The translations under genes and the position numbers were made by a program. The notes under the pieces were generated by a model. It saw nothing but the letters and a program-made list of their open reading frames with translations. It was not told where the DNA came from and did no database searches. Below, in pieces: positions 1-9,520 of a stretch of 24,951 nt of DNA; positions within the stretch are counted from its first letter, which is position 1, and every line of letters begins with the position of its first letter. This stretch comes from Spongospora subterranea (lineage: Eukaryota; Endomyxa; Phytomyxea; Plasmodiophorida; Plasmodiophoridae), in the NCBI GenBank assembly GCA_900404475.1, contig OUQQ01000274.1:2891-27841 (forward strand). The letters run 5' to 3'.

Positions 1-663
1 AGCCAATTCCTTAACGCAAACTGGTGTGGGAATCCCCTGTACCGCGTTACCGGTGCCGCCTGTCGCATTTTTGCGCCCAGTCGGCCAATGATCCAAATTG
101 ATAGTACTTCCTCTGTCCAGAAAGTGTCCAGTTTTCGAGTTCCTTCACACTGAAGAACTTAAACTAAGGGCCGACCTATATTTAGCTGTCACCGGGTATG
201 CTAGTCAGCAGCAGGGGATATTTAGCACTTGGCTACTGTAGTGAATGCTAGAGTATCCTACCCTCTACCGTTGCTGACTTATTGGAATTTTAGCCTGTGC
301 CGCTGTGAGAATTTGCGCGCCCGATTTTTCGTGCACCATATTGGGCGCTAGATACACGGATTTTTGGCCTACCCGTTGAACATGGTCCAGTGTGGAAAAC
401 TTGACGGTGAAGTGGACTGCAAAAGGACGGGTTTTGGCGCGCTTTTGGTCATGGAGAAAATTATACTCCAACAGTATGTACGCAATTTCATAAATATTGA
501 ATAACCGACCCGAAAATAACACTGTGATAGCAAACATGGATGTTTTATCCCAAAAGTAATACCACTTTCAATATAGCACAAATGGTGTCATATTGGAATA
601 TAACACCTCTTATCATTTTTATATTGAAATGAACGCATTCAAGGCCGCAGCTCTAATTCTAGA
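1..663. other. No recognisable gene
   Basis: The ORFs here are short, overlapping and carry no motif I recognise. The one structural feature is an AT-rich patch near 560-630, where a TTTCAATATA-type stretch is followed about 45 bp later by its reverse complement. This could be an eroded terminal repeat or chance in AT-rich DNA. I see no promoter, RNA gene or conserved domain. Confidence 0.5.
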
Positions 664-1723
664 TCATGCAAACATCGTGATGACGGTCAAGCTTACTAAA
701 AACACGTATTGAATCGATTCCGCAACCGAGTACGTGACAGATAAGCCTGTGCCATCGTCCTTGACCTGAATGTTCCAATTATTTTCAATTGATTCGGCAT
801 AAATTTGTAGTTTCGCACAGTATTTTCTTGCAATTTCACGATATTCCCCTCATTCGTGAAATCACTCACCTCATCCATTGTCTTCATGAAATTGATCAAC
901 TCGGTTTTGTACAATTTCCATCCTGCCTCGTTGCCGTTCTTCTTTCGATTCAAACACATATAGAGACTATCCGAAAGAATCAGGAAGATACCATTCCGGT
1001 GTTTCGTTTGAACCGACTGAGCCGCAATCAATGATGAAAATAATTCGTTTTGAACAGTCATATCGAAACATGGTTCAAAAAGACCTTCAAGCGAGTTGAG
1101 GTCGAACAACGATGTTGAAGCCAAACCACAAATTGAGAATGCATGTTTGATTTGATCTGAAGTCTGCGTGGCCGTCCACTCACCAATCCCGCTTGATACA
1201 ATCAAATCTGATGGTACTTTGGGATTGCCTGCTTTAGTTTGTAATGCCAGATCGTTCAAAGCACCACCAATATACTTGTCGTAAACGGTTTGATAATAAG
1301 CTTTGGAAGCTGCGGTTAAATTGCGAAGCTGCGATCAAATTACGACATCCAATGGTTGCAGAATGTTGGTGAAATTCTGGGGAATTATGGCAATACAAAT
1401 GTTATACTTTTCGAGCGATTTTGATTTTGGCAGTTTCACATGCACCCCATATTGAATCGATTATGAACAGTACGGGTTCTCTGAGAAATGCCGAAGTCAT
1501 CCGGGTCAATAATTATCTTTCACATATTGGAGCAAAATATCTTCGTTCCACATTCGGTCTTGTTAAGATCCACAAAGCATCTTTGAAAACAGTGTTTTGT
1601 AAACCAGAAAACAAAACATGAGGTTTCGAGAACTTTCCATCACCTGCAATCAAAGGTTTTCTAAAAAGGGGAGAGCCAATCCAAGTTGTGGGAGCAATCC
1701 AAACCGTAACTTTAGTCAACAAT
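664..1723 (-). pseudogene. Tigger/pogo-type DDE (DDE_1) transposase relic
   Basis: Read from about 1723 down to 696 on the minus strand, this encodes the catalytic half of a DDE_1 transposase (Tigger/pogo/jerky group), which in a live element cuts and pastes its own DNA. The decisive part, around 1330-1410, reads PQNFTNILQPLDVV. This is the family signature in which a Pro-rich loop and a Thr lead to LQPLDV before the last acidic block. Just upstream is a hydrophobic strand with an Asp (VLFIIDSIWGAC), matching the second catalytic Asp strand, although the usual His after it is missing. Downstream, a helix-rich tail (TSDQIKHAFSICGLASTSLF) matches the conserved region after the catalytic core. 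The copy is dead. A frameshift near 1410 separates the Asp strand from LQPLDV, an in-frame TGA follows LQPLDVVI, and the N-terminal HTH/CENP-B half is not visible. The class call is secure; the exact borders are not. Confidence 0.75.
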
Positions 1724-1835
1724 TTTCAGACCTGGCGCTACATATAGTAAAATCTGCCAGTTCAGAACGGTAAAACTTTCAGGTGCCGCGATAAGCTGTA
1801 GTTTCGCTTGAATTAAACTGCACAGTCAAAAGTGT

Positions 1836-2095
1836 ATATTATCTGACCGGCAACCTCATGTTTCATTAGCAGTTGTATCACCAAAAAGAGGCGTCATGAA
1901 CTGGTTCTCTATCCCACTCTTTCTCCGAAATGATAATTACACTGAAAACGTCCAAGTACCCGACACTTCCGCCTGCCCGTTCGAGTCTGATGAATCCACA
2001 ATTTGTTCCATAATTCATGGGATTCCTTCGATGTACTACGAAATCACGTTAATGATATTGCTGCCAATGACGGTGTGATAATTGAAGAATGAGAA
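1836..2095 (+). repeat. Left arm of a long imperfect inverted repeat
   Basis: This stretch matches the reverse complement of 2343-2632 over nearly its whole length, with substitutions and small gaps. Shared blocks include ATTATCTGACCGGC, TGAACTGGTTCTCTATCCCA, CTTTCTCCGAAATGATAATT and TTGCTGCCAATGACGGTGTG. The right arm has a roughly 40-bp insertion relative to this arm, in the Ser/Glu-coding part. The arms are separated by about 250 bp. Similarity stops abruptly outside 1836 and 2632. Confidence 0.85.
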
Positions 2096-2169
2096 TGAGT
2101 ACGCTTTGAGTATTATGGAATTAGATAATAACTGCCCAAGGAAAAATTGGACCAAAATTGTAGACGAAA

Positions 2170-2571
2170 TCACCAATCCGATTTGAAACTTGTCGACTGA
2201 CCAGAAAGGATTGTCGATTCTTTACGATGGTGCTTATTGCGATTGCAATAGAAATAGTCTCTTTGAGGGCACGTCTCATATTCCAGGTCCGGTCCGAAGG
2301 CTTTGACAAAGTCGTCCTTCGAAAACTGTTTGCCAGTCCTTCCAATCACCACACCGTCATTGGCAGCAATTTCATTGACGTGATTTCGTAATACATCGAA
2401 ACAATCCCATTAATTATGGAACAGGTTGCTCTCTGAGAGTAGTTCAGAATTGGGAGCAATTTCTTGAGAGAGACTGGATTCATCAGACTCGAAGGCAGAA
2501 GTGTCGGGTAATTGAACGTTTTCAGTGGAATTATCATTTCGGAGAAAGAGTGGGATAGAGAACCAGTTCAC
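2170..2571 (-). pseudogene. Unrecognised coding-like relic in the spacer and right arm
   Basis: On the minus strand, one frame running from the right arm into the spacer stays mostly open and looks protein-like. It is a Ser/Glu-rich stretch, then an internal stop near 2415, then a segment with NHVNEIAANDGVVIGRTGKQ and later FSKDDFVKAFGPDLEYE, ending at 2170. The left arm (1836-2095) carries only the first part of the same sequence. I do not recognise the family. It may be the remains of a transposon ORF or of a host gene captured by the repeat. The stop and the loss of frame in the other arm argue against a working gene. Confidence 0.3.
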
Positions 2572-2632
2572 GACGACTTTAAACTGTTTTGATGATGCAA
2601 CTGCTATGATGAATGAGGTCGCCGGTCAGATA
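2343..2632 (-). repeat. Right arm of the long imperfect inverted repeat
   Basis: Reverse-complement partner of 1836-2095. This arm is longer because it holds a Ser/Glu-coding insertion of about 40 bp around 2430-2475. The two arms together with the ~250-bp spacer make a structure of about 800 bp that could fold into a hairpin if transcribed. Its outer edge lies directly against the plus-strand hAT fragment. Confidence 0.85.
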
Positions 2633-2639
2633 ATAGAGA

Positions 2640-2815
2640 ATGTGACCCCGCACGAGAGCTTGCTTGAATTTGTTGCAGCATGTAAGGATGTTGTCAAGTA
2701 CCAATCGGACGAAGTACCAATCTCAGAAGTGTTGCTCGATTTCCATGTACCGGATGATTTTAGGAAAGTGCTCGATTCCGACATCATCGGGCGCTCTGAA
2801 TTTTTCAGTATTTAG
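2640..2815 (+). pseudogene. hAT transposase fragment, internally deleted
   Basis: In the plus strand this encodes ESLLEFVAACKDVVKY followed directly by QSDEVPISEVLLDFH, then VPDDFRKVL and a stop at 2815. The first piece is almost identical to a piece of the minus-strand hAT relic at 3091-3140 (NLLEFVAACKDVVKY). In an intact hAT/DUF659 protein the second piece (a Gln-Ser-Asp and PISEV motif) lies well downstream of the first. This copy has therefore lost the DNA between them and is a deletion derivative. It is inverted relative to its neighbour, and the two meet tail to tail near 2815. The DNA match between the two copies is about 48 bp with a few differences. Confidence 0.7.
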
Positions 2816-4030
2816 TTCATCTGGCAGAACACCCGTTTCAAATTGGTAATGAAATCGTCGTCAACCACTGTTGTCTTCACCTTCAGCCTTTCATCTCTCT
2901 GGGATGGTGTACCGGGAACAAAGTCGCGTCTGGTACAAAGGGCCTGTGAGTGTCTTTTCGAATCAAGGAGGGACGTGCACATGGCCTGATAGTTCCCCAT
3001 CCCGTGGGGGCGGGGCGTAAAAGCATTCTCGAGCCGTCTGCTTGCTGAAGCTCGCGCAACTGAGCCTTGGCGACGTGGTGGTTATGGAAATACTTGACGA
3101 CATCCTTACATGCTGCAACAAATTCAAGCAAGTTCTCGAATGGATAGGTGCGGGGATGTTTGGCCCTGGACTCTCCAGCTTTCTTAGACTTTGTTGCTGT
3201 AAACACGCCCTTGACAAAGGGTTGGAGTACATGCGAGCAGCAACCCTGGAAGTAGCGCGATGGAAAAACCACTAATGCAGCAACGTCCATGCCTTCTTAT
3301 TCGTTGTCGATCAGTCAACGCGCCAGAAAAATTTATGGACTCATATTGTCCAATGACGCGTGCAATGTCGGTTGCAATGAACTTGTGATCGTGGCTCGTC
3401 TGTCCAGTGGCAACTGACTCCAAGAACAGGCTACACTCGGGCGACACCGCCATGTAATAATTGATGATTGCATCGTTCTTCACGTTTGGCCAGGAGTCGG
3501 TTGTCAGACAGGCAGTAGCACCATTCATTCGCTTGTCAACTTTTGTCTTCACTCCAGATGGCAGGAATCTAGCAAAGAAGAGCGTAGTTGCTTTCTGGTC
3601 GGGAGCATGTTGTCATCGTTTCGTAAGAGATTTTATAGCGGCTTTCAAATAGACATCTTCGATTCGCTGAAATGACGTCCCAATGCTGTAGTAATGCATG
3701 GCCATGTGCTTCTGGAACTGAATCCTCTCCTGCTTGCAGACAGGGGGGAACGCAAACTCCTTGATCGATCGCTGGCTGCGTTGCACGATACTATTGTCAC
3801 TGAGTTTTTTGGGTCCTGAGAAGCACGAACGCGACAATACGCATTTCTTATTGGCATCGTACCAATCAGGGCGTTCATCCATCTCCTTGCCGTTCATAAG
3901 CTTTCGGAATGCGCTGCACTTGTTTAAATGTGTCTTTGCCGACTCGCTTTTTTTGTGAGGATTGACAAGCATATTGCAAATGTTCGCAAACGGCTTGACG
4001 TTGTGAGGTTCGGCGTCATTGGTGAATTAG
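2812..4030 (-). pseudogene. hAT-family transposase relic (BED finger + DUF659)
   Basis: Minus-strand remains of a hAT transposase, recognisable in order. First, near 4010-3920, is a BED-type zinc finger with Cys-x2-x-style spacing, then KTHLNKCSAF supplying the His and Cys ligands. Next, around 3700-3640, is a helical segment. A DUF659 core follows at about 3520-3300 (TACLTTDSWPNVKNDAIINY, then a GALTD segment). Then comes the region around 3240-3090 with a conserved C-H pair (GCCSHVLQPFVKGVF) and LLEFVAACKDVVKYFHNHH, and a block resembling the family's TRWG motif, here TGWG. It ends with VDDDFITNLKRV near 2840. At least three frame changes (near 4020, 3290 and 2990) and the Arg-to-Gly change show it is inactive. 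The C-terminal dimerisation domain is absent; the copy is cut off at the junction with the inverted fragment. Confidence 0.8.
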
Positions 4031-4486
4031 ATCCAAATATTACTTGAGGCACGGCCTCGCTTGCGAGTTGAAGCAATTTTAATGTCCTCCCGACTGTCGA
4101 TATCGTGAGCACGTCAGGCTCTGCTGATTCTTCTCTCCCTGAGTTGCCGTCAACGCATGCGGATCCAATGCTGAAGACGGCACAGTCGCCGCTAGTCAAG
4201 TTGTCCGCATCCAAATCACCCCTTGTAATTCCCCTGACCATAATATTGAATTTTGTTTGAAAATTGAATTCTGATATGAAGAAAATATAACACCGTCGCA
4301 AAAGACGAGACAAAGCGAATACACGACAATGTTTTGTCTATTTTGAAAAGATAAATCGGAACGAATTCTACAAATGAATCCTACTTGAGATATTCCGCGC
4401 CGGTCCAGGTGACGTTTTTTTCTGCTCAGCCAAATCCTCGTTCTGGTTTGAACCAAAACCCCTGCTACCGTATTCTTGCTCAACAA

Positions 4487-4870
4487 TCTCGTTGACACAA
4501 CAGTCGCCGTCATTCTGAACACATCTCCATCTCGCATAAATTTCTCGCTCAATCTATAGTCGGAAGCACTCTCGTTCCAGAAACCGTTGCCATCCTGGAA
4601 AACCCGTTGCCATCGTCCTGAACAGGTCTCACTCTCGCAATATATTGTTGGTCAATCTATATTTGGACCCACTCTAGTCGTAACGCAAGTTGCCGTCGTA
4701 CTTGGTCAGGTCTCCGTCTCGCAATTATTCCCTCGGTCAATCTAAATGTTGAACTCGGACTCTCGTCGAGAGTAAACGATTGCCATCATCTGGACAGGGG
4801 TCTCCGTCTCGCACTTAATTCGATTCTCCGGTCAATCGATATTTTGGTCACGCATTTGATTTTGACCAGT
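4487..4870. repeat. Degenerate tandem repeat, four ~85-103 bp units
   Basis: Four units share a core that reads roughly CTGGACAGGTCTCCGTCTCG, then a gap, then GGTCAATCTATATTTGG. The core starts near 4515, 4618, 4701 and 4790, giving spacings of 103, 83 and 89 bp. The first unit is the most diverged. The second carries an extra GTTGCCATC duplication. The array ends about 20 bp before the start codon of the next gene, so it would form that gene's 5' flank. Confidence 0.75.
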
Positions 4871-4890
4871 TCGACAATTCCTGGGCATCC

Positions 4891-5465
4891 ATGGACGGTT
4901 CTTTCCTCAACCGAATCTGGGAGATCTTTACTTACAATGGCGATAGTACCAACATGCTCATCAACTACCCCCTTCTTGTTCTCACCCTTTACCTGGTGTT
5001 GTTCGAGCCCCGAAAGCCGATGTTCAACATGTCCAAGTCCGCCCGTCGCTCTCGCAGGATTTTCATCCTGTTTCTCGCGTTCTTGCTGGCCGTGCTCCAG
5101 ATTTCAATCTGCCTTTGGCTCAAAGTTAATGGAATATCCATAATATGGTCTGCCCTCGCAGGTACCGCATCATTGTTCGCTTGCCATGCTCTCTCATTCC
5201 ATTTTTTTTTAATCTTTCCTTAGGGCTCAGCGTCTCCTCCACCCTGGGCGGCAAACCAAACTACATCACACTCCTCGGGTTCGCCATGATTGCAAGCGGC
5301 CTTCTTTACTATCTGATCATGAGTGTCTTCATCACAACAGTTGCTCACGGTATCGCCTTTCTTCTGGGCTGCTTGTTGAATTTGATTGTGGCCTCGTGGA
5401 CCCCTCTAACATTCACAAGATCCATTACTGACAATATACAAATACAAAAGAGTGTGGAGGTCTAA
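4891..5465 (+). CDS. Four-helix membrane protein, probably PRA1 family
   Basis: Two exons, 4891-5161 and 5224-5465, are joined across a 62-bp intron (GTACCG...pyrimidine-rich tract...CTTAG). They give a 170-residue protein. The splice removes an in-frame stop and keeps phase. The protein has about four hydrophobic helices: residues ~21-40 (LINYPLLVLTLYLVLF), ~57-78, ~103-122 and ~126-150, with a basic loop (SKSARRSRR) between the first two and a polar C-terminal tail. Size, helix count, and the Asn-Tyr before helix 1 with a Pro after it fit the prenylated-Rab-acceptor (PRA1/Yip3) family. Those proteins sit in ER/Golgi membranes and help Rab GTPases onto them. The similarity is one of pattern, not of a unique motif, so another small polytopic protein remains possible. 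An in-frame TAA near 4820 supports ATG 4891 as the start. Confidence 0.5.
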
Positions 5466-5735
5466 AATACATTGCGAATTCAATGCGTCGAACCCCGATC
5501 TTTTAGGACGTTGTTTGACAAATGTGTTGTCGCTGATGATGAGGATTGTGGGTCGGATCGGAAACTTGGCTTTACTTCTTAGACGTGGCAGTTAACAATG
5601 ATTCAAAGTCAGTTTTCGTACGCGAGAGGACTTTTTCTGGGATCCCGGCGTCGTCGATGCCTGAAATATTGAGTACTACACGATTCTCGTTGTTGAAATA
5701 ATTTGGGTAGTGTGCGGTTGGTATCACCCGACTCA

Positions 5736-5872
5736 TCAAGTCCCTTCTCCAAATGTGGTTGGACCGTTCGCGTTTTTTCGGTGGCTTTACTATAGTCTAT
5801 GAGGTTCCGATAGCGATAACGATGACAATAACGACGCTCTTCTAGATATGGAACACTACACGATTGCGTGTT
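5736..5872 (+). repeat. Dispersed repeat, copy 1
   Basis: This segment matches 13310-13496 in the same orientation. Shared blocks include GGACCGTTCG/AGACCGTTCG, TTTCGGTGG...TTACTATA, CCGATAGCGAT, and ACACTACACGATTGC. Copy 2 has about 57 bp that are missing here, after the TTACTATA block. Copy 1 has no open frame across its length. The two copies lie 7.5 kb apart with unrelated flanks, so this is an interspersed repeat rather than a local duplication. Confidence 0.75.
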
Positions 5873-6397
5873 TCCTACAGCTGATACCAGATTTCACAGG
5901 AACCGATTGGGAACGAAGGTCCGAGATACAATTTCGGATTATCGGGATAAAAACGTACCTGACGTAACAACCCAATCAAGCTCAATCTTCGAGAAAACGA
6001 ACGACAAAAGCACAGATTTGTTTAAGGCTACAGCAATCCCAGTATTAGCAAATAGCCGCATGCAAGGCAACATGGCAAGTTTGGCAAACCTGGAAGGACA
6101 TTCACAACGAAACCTCAGAGTCAAAAAGACTCATCATCCTGTTTGTTAAATACGAGAAGCGCAGCCAATGAAAGCGTATCTAGACATTCTGGCAAAGATG
6201 TTTCAAAACACGCGAATGTTCGACATCCAGATCGGCAAAACAGCCTCATATACGAAAGCCAAAGATGGGCTTCCCCAAAACGTACAAGCAAGTTAACGCT
6301 GCTTATTAGATCAACACAGAATGTTGCAGACTATCTCGCAACGGAAAGAGACGAGAAGACCACAACAAGGCTGAATACTAATACAGCGGTGATGTAA
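5868..6397 (+). other. Two overlapping ORFs of unknown nature
   Basis: Frames 5868-6149 (93 codons) and 6143-6397 (84 codons) run one after the other on the plus strand and overlap by a few bases, as they would if a single ORF had taken a frameshift. Both are rich in Ser, Thr, Lys, Arg and Asn and have no motif, signal peptide or membrane segment. They begin inside the end of dispersed-repeat copy 1, so they may be the downstream part of the same element. I do not recognise them. They could also be chance ORFs. Confidence 0.2.
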
Positions 6398-6669
6398 ACG
6401 GTATCAATGCAGATACGGAAACGAGGCGGGCGAAATTCAAATCGAAACGAGATGGTACGAAGTTCAAGAATAGCAACGACAACAGCAATAACTCACATTA
6501 ACGGCAGTATTGCACACGTTGAAGTCGATTGACGCATCCGAACAAATAATGGCTGGCTACTAGTGCACTCACTCAGCGCTGGAATGGGGGTCGACGTCTT
6601 CCTCGTCGTCGACATCGTCACTTGAGCAACCAGCTTCAACATCCGAATACCGAGTTGGCCAGTCATGTC

Positions 6670-7189
6670 AACGCGACCCTTCGTATATATGCGATATCCA
6701 GAAAAACATTCCATGGCAAAGCGTATAAGGAAAACCCGAGTTTGTTGGATATGTAGTACGCTTGATTTTTCAGGAGTTCACGGTACGGAAACGGAGATGG
6801 GTACTTAGCCGCCAGTGCGTCTCTTGACCCATTCTTTCGTCAACCGCAACTCTTTATCAAGTTGTTTTATGGTCCTATCGGGTAGATGTCCATGATCAAC
6901 TGTTCGCCTTTTAAATCTGATGCCCGTCCTGGCGTAATTTGTACGCCATGCCGCACATATCGTCATCATCGGAACCTCGGGCTCCTGATGCCATCAAGAG
7001 TGTGGCGTTGAGAGCAGCATGATGTAGTTCATCCATAACATCATCGTGGTACGTGGGGTCGGGACCGTCGTCGAATGTTAGCGCCACGACCCGGCGCCCG
7101 TTACCGCCCGACGAGAATGTCATGGGCGGATCTGCAGCCGTTACAAAACTCAGCAGTAAACACGATAAACATACGAACGATGTCACCAT
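6670..7189 (-). pseudogene. Polysaccharide (chitin) deacetylase relic, NodB domain
   Basis: The first frame (7189 down to 6911) starts with a classic signal peptide (MVTSFVCLSCLLLSFVTAA) and then the NodB motif 1, VVALTFDDGPDPTYHDDVMD. It runs on to a GHQI segment that normally leads into the His-x3-His metal site. The frame then breaks near 6912. The match continues in a second frame (TVDHGHLPDRTIKQLDKELR then EWVKRRTGG) with Arg where the first metal-binding His should be. It continues in a third frame near 6810 (YPSPFPYRELLKN, then LGFSLYALPWNV), which fits the RPPYG-like and WxVD-like regions. Intact family members remove acetyl groups from chitin or related glycans outside the cell. Two frame changes and the lost His indicate a pseudogene. 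An intron at the first break does not rescue the His. Confidence 0.75.
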
Positions 7190-8014
7190 CTTTGGAGAAT
7201 GTAGCTCTGTGCGATTTCAAGTCGACCAGAGATTGGTGCTGGTGACAGGTTGGCCATGATGTGTAGTTGGTGGAGTGTTCATATACATGGTCGACAAACG
7301 ATCAGGACTTCAAATAGCTGTAGAAATCTCAAAGGTTCTGGGTTTGTCGACAGCACCGGCAGTCATGAGGGCAGTCGCTATGAGCTGATCTGTGGCGCTA
7401 CCGGAACGGCTCAAGTTTAACATCAGCTATTCTGGGGTGAACTTGTCAGTATTTCCGACAATAATAACACAGTACAATACGATAATTAGAGTAATTAGGT
7501 GGAGTAGTTCATCAATATGATTCATACGATGGTGATGCTGTGGTGATTTGTCATCACACGACTCAATGAAACCCCACTCAACAGGAAGGAACATCATCAA
7601 CATTACAACAGCGCTTCACAACCACCACCACTTGTTTTCATTGAACGCGTCAGCCTTCGCTGCGCTGTACTCCTTTGAACAAGAAGACACACACGGCGAT
7701 GACCGATAACAGTTCAGGTTCGACAATGAGTGCCAGAATGCTATCTGCCCTCGCCGAAACACAAACAGCCTTCAGACACGAATACACCTTGATATTAGCC
7801 ACTCGTGTTCAATCTGGCTTGTAATATAAGAAATCTCCAACACATTCTTGAGCTTGCTGCATGAACAGTTCAAATGGTTTAGACCCAACGGAAACTACAA
7901 ACTGATAAAAACGGTGTGAAAACTACAGTGAAACGAGTCCGGAAAACGAATACGTTAACTGATGGGTGAACTCGAACCCAAGGTCGTTGAGGACGAGGAT
8001 ACGTTGAATATAGG
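7190..8014. other. Intergenic, no gene seen
   Basis: About 825 bp between the deacetylase relic and the end of the GCK gene. ORFs are short and without motifs. I see no tRNA-like fold, tandem repeat or domain. Confidence 0.5.
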
Positions 8015-8020
8015 TTTATT
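8015..8020 (-). promoter_or_regulatory. AATAAA polyadenylation signal of the GCK gene
   Basis: On the minus strand AATAAA lies 6 bp after the TAG stop of the GCK-domain gene. Position and sequence fit a canonical poly(A) signal and support the chosen 3' end of the gene. Confidence 0.5.
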
Positions 8021-8026
8021 GGCAGT

Positions 8027-8690
8027 CTAGGAAACAGGGTGCGTTTGTTGCTGAACATCTTCGTTTGCCAGATTGGTTATCGGCACGGGGATGGCGTCAA
8101 CCTCATCGGGTTCGGCGCCCGCAGGGCGGGAAACACCCCGATCCGCCTCCTCTTCCTCCCATAGCTTTCGCCGCTCATCGTAATAATCGAGGTGTGCCCT
8201 GCACAAACGGAAATTGGAGCGAATGGTTGCATGAAAAAACGACGACAGGTTTTCGCAAAAGCCAACGAACATATACAAAAAACAGATACGAAGACAGAAA
8301 TGACAATGGTCGAAGAGTAGTTTCAGCTGAAAACAAAAAAAGAACTAATGTGGAATGGGATCGCGAAACAATCGTGGGAATTGACCTATAGCAATCGCTG
8401 AATTGGTGCCATGGCTGATCGCAGGCTCCCTGCTCGATCTCTGAATCGGTGGCGTTGTTCTGGCAGCGAAATAGCAGGAGGAAGGCGCCACCGCACGGAC
8501 CGCTCAGGGCCTCGCGCAGACACGCTGGGCATTTGGCGTCGGCCACGATCTCATCGGCCTCGCGTTCCAGATGCAGGTCAGCCAGCGACGAGGATCGCGG
8601 TGGCGTTTCGCAAAGCGCCTGTTGATTTAACGCGATCAACCCGGCACCCGAGAGCACAGACGCCAGCAGCGGCCGCAAAAACGACGCCAT
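8027..8690 (-). CDS. GCK-domain protein (Cys-rich, CHCH-like)
   Basis: Two exons on the minus strand, 8690-8386 and 8198-8027, joined over a 187-bp intron (GTCAAT...GTGCAG), give 158 residues. Residues ~1-27 form an N-terminal hydrophobic/basic stretch (MASFLRPLLASVLSGAGLIA) that could be a mitochondrial or secretory targeting sequence. The GCK domain spans about residues 53-115. It has CPACLREALSGPCGGAF, a second pair of Cys in LLLFRC and GACDQ, and, completed by the splice, SDCYR-AHLDYYDERRKLW. The final Cys followed by H-x-DYY is the family hallmark. The join keeps frame exactly and restores this hallmark, which makes the intron convincing. The C-terminal tail is acidic and disordered. The biochemical role of GCK proteins is poorly known; the cysteines resemble the paired-Cys helical hairpins of mitochondrial intermembrane-space proteins, which is an inference. 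Confidence 0.85.
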
Positions 8691-9197
8691 CAGCGCCGAT
8701 TCTATCGGTAAAACCCGTCAAAATGCACCCACAAATAGCCGACATGGCGAACACGGGCGGGGCCTCTCACAGACGGCACGGAGTCACTTCACGGAGCCTC
8801 TCGCGCAGAAAATTTCGCCATCGTGGTGCCACCTTTATGGGGTTCTCAGGCTTTGGGAGCTTTACAAATGACAATGCTGATTCCAGCGTTCATTGGGCAT
8901 AAATTGTGCCTTTAGCGGCCTCTGCAGTCAAACTTTGGTATTTGTCGGTGTAGCGGCGTCCGCATACGTGTGTCGGCCTCGAATCTTAGACCGTTTTGTG
9001 TTCGTTTGTATGACATACTTCACGTTCCGTTCGTAACACGCGCTCTAGCATGGATAAAACGCCTACCGCAAGGAAAGCGAGTTCGGTCTGAAAAGCTCCA
9101 AACGTGAATTTCATATACTTAGCTTTCGTAAAGATTTTTCTTCATTAGTCATGGACTTGAGAAGAAAACATGAGCCTATGAAAAAAAAATCGACGAC
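8691..9197. other. Upstream flank of the GCK gene
   Basis: About 500 bp with no gene I can support. It should contain the promoter of the minus-strand GCK gene, but no TATA box or other clear element is visible. The plus-strand ORF that crosses 8411-8902 is a shadow of the GCK exon. Confidence 0.4.
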
Positions 9198-9440
9198 TCA
9201 TTCGGAACCGTCGCCGTAAGATTTTTTCCGGATATGTTGGGTTCCGAGCAAAGTTGTCCATGAAAATGTGACGAGCGGAAGCTTCATGATCTCGAACAAT
9301 GCAAATACATCCCCACCGTACAGCATTTCTTCCTCATCCTCACTATCGAGGTCGCTCATAACCGCTAGCAGGTGTTTTAGATCAGTGTACTGCATGGCCG
9401 TGAAGCTAGACTGAACAAACCACTTGTTCACAAACGACAT
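9198..9440 (-). other. Short acidic ORF, unidentified
   Basis: An 80-codon minus-strand ORF with an acidic centre (MSDLDSEDEEEMLYGGD) and a basic C-terminus. Acidic starts like this occur in PIF/Harbinger-type transposon ORFs, but nothing else here supports that. It lies just downstream of the second Tigger relic on the same strand and may be part of that element or of a separate one. It may also be a chance ORF. Confidence 0.2.
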
Positions 9441-9520
9441 AACTCCTGTAAGTGGAATGAGAAATGCTGTCTATGTTTTAGATCTATAAACGCGATGGGA
9501 GTACTCTGCTTTGGCTCAAG

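Noticed and set aside
8175..8690. 171-codon unspliced reading of the GCK gene
   Set aside because: The unspliced C-terminus is hydrophobic and has no family match, while the spliced form completes the GCK hallmark.
8411..8902. 163-codon plus-strand ORF
   Set aside because: It lies opposite the GCK exon, is Arg/Ser/Pro-rich without a motif, and is explained by the GC-rich codons of the real gene.
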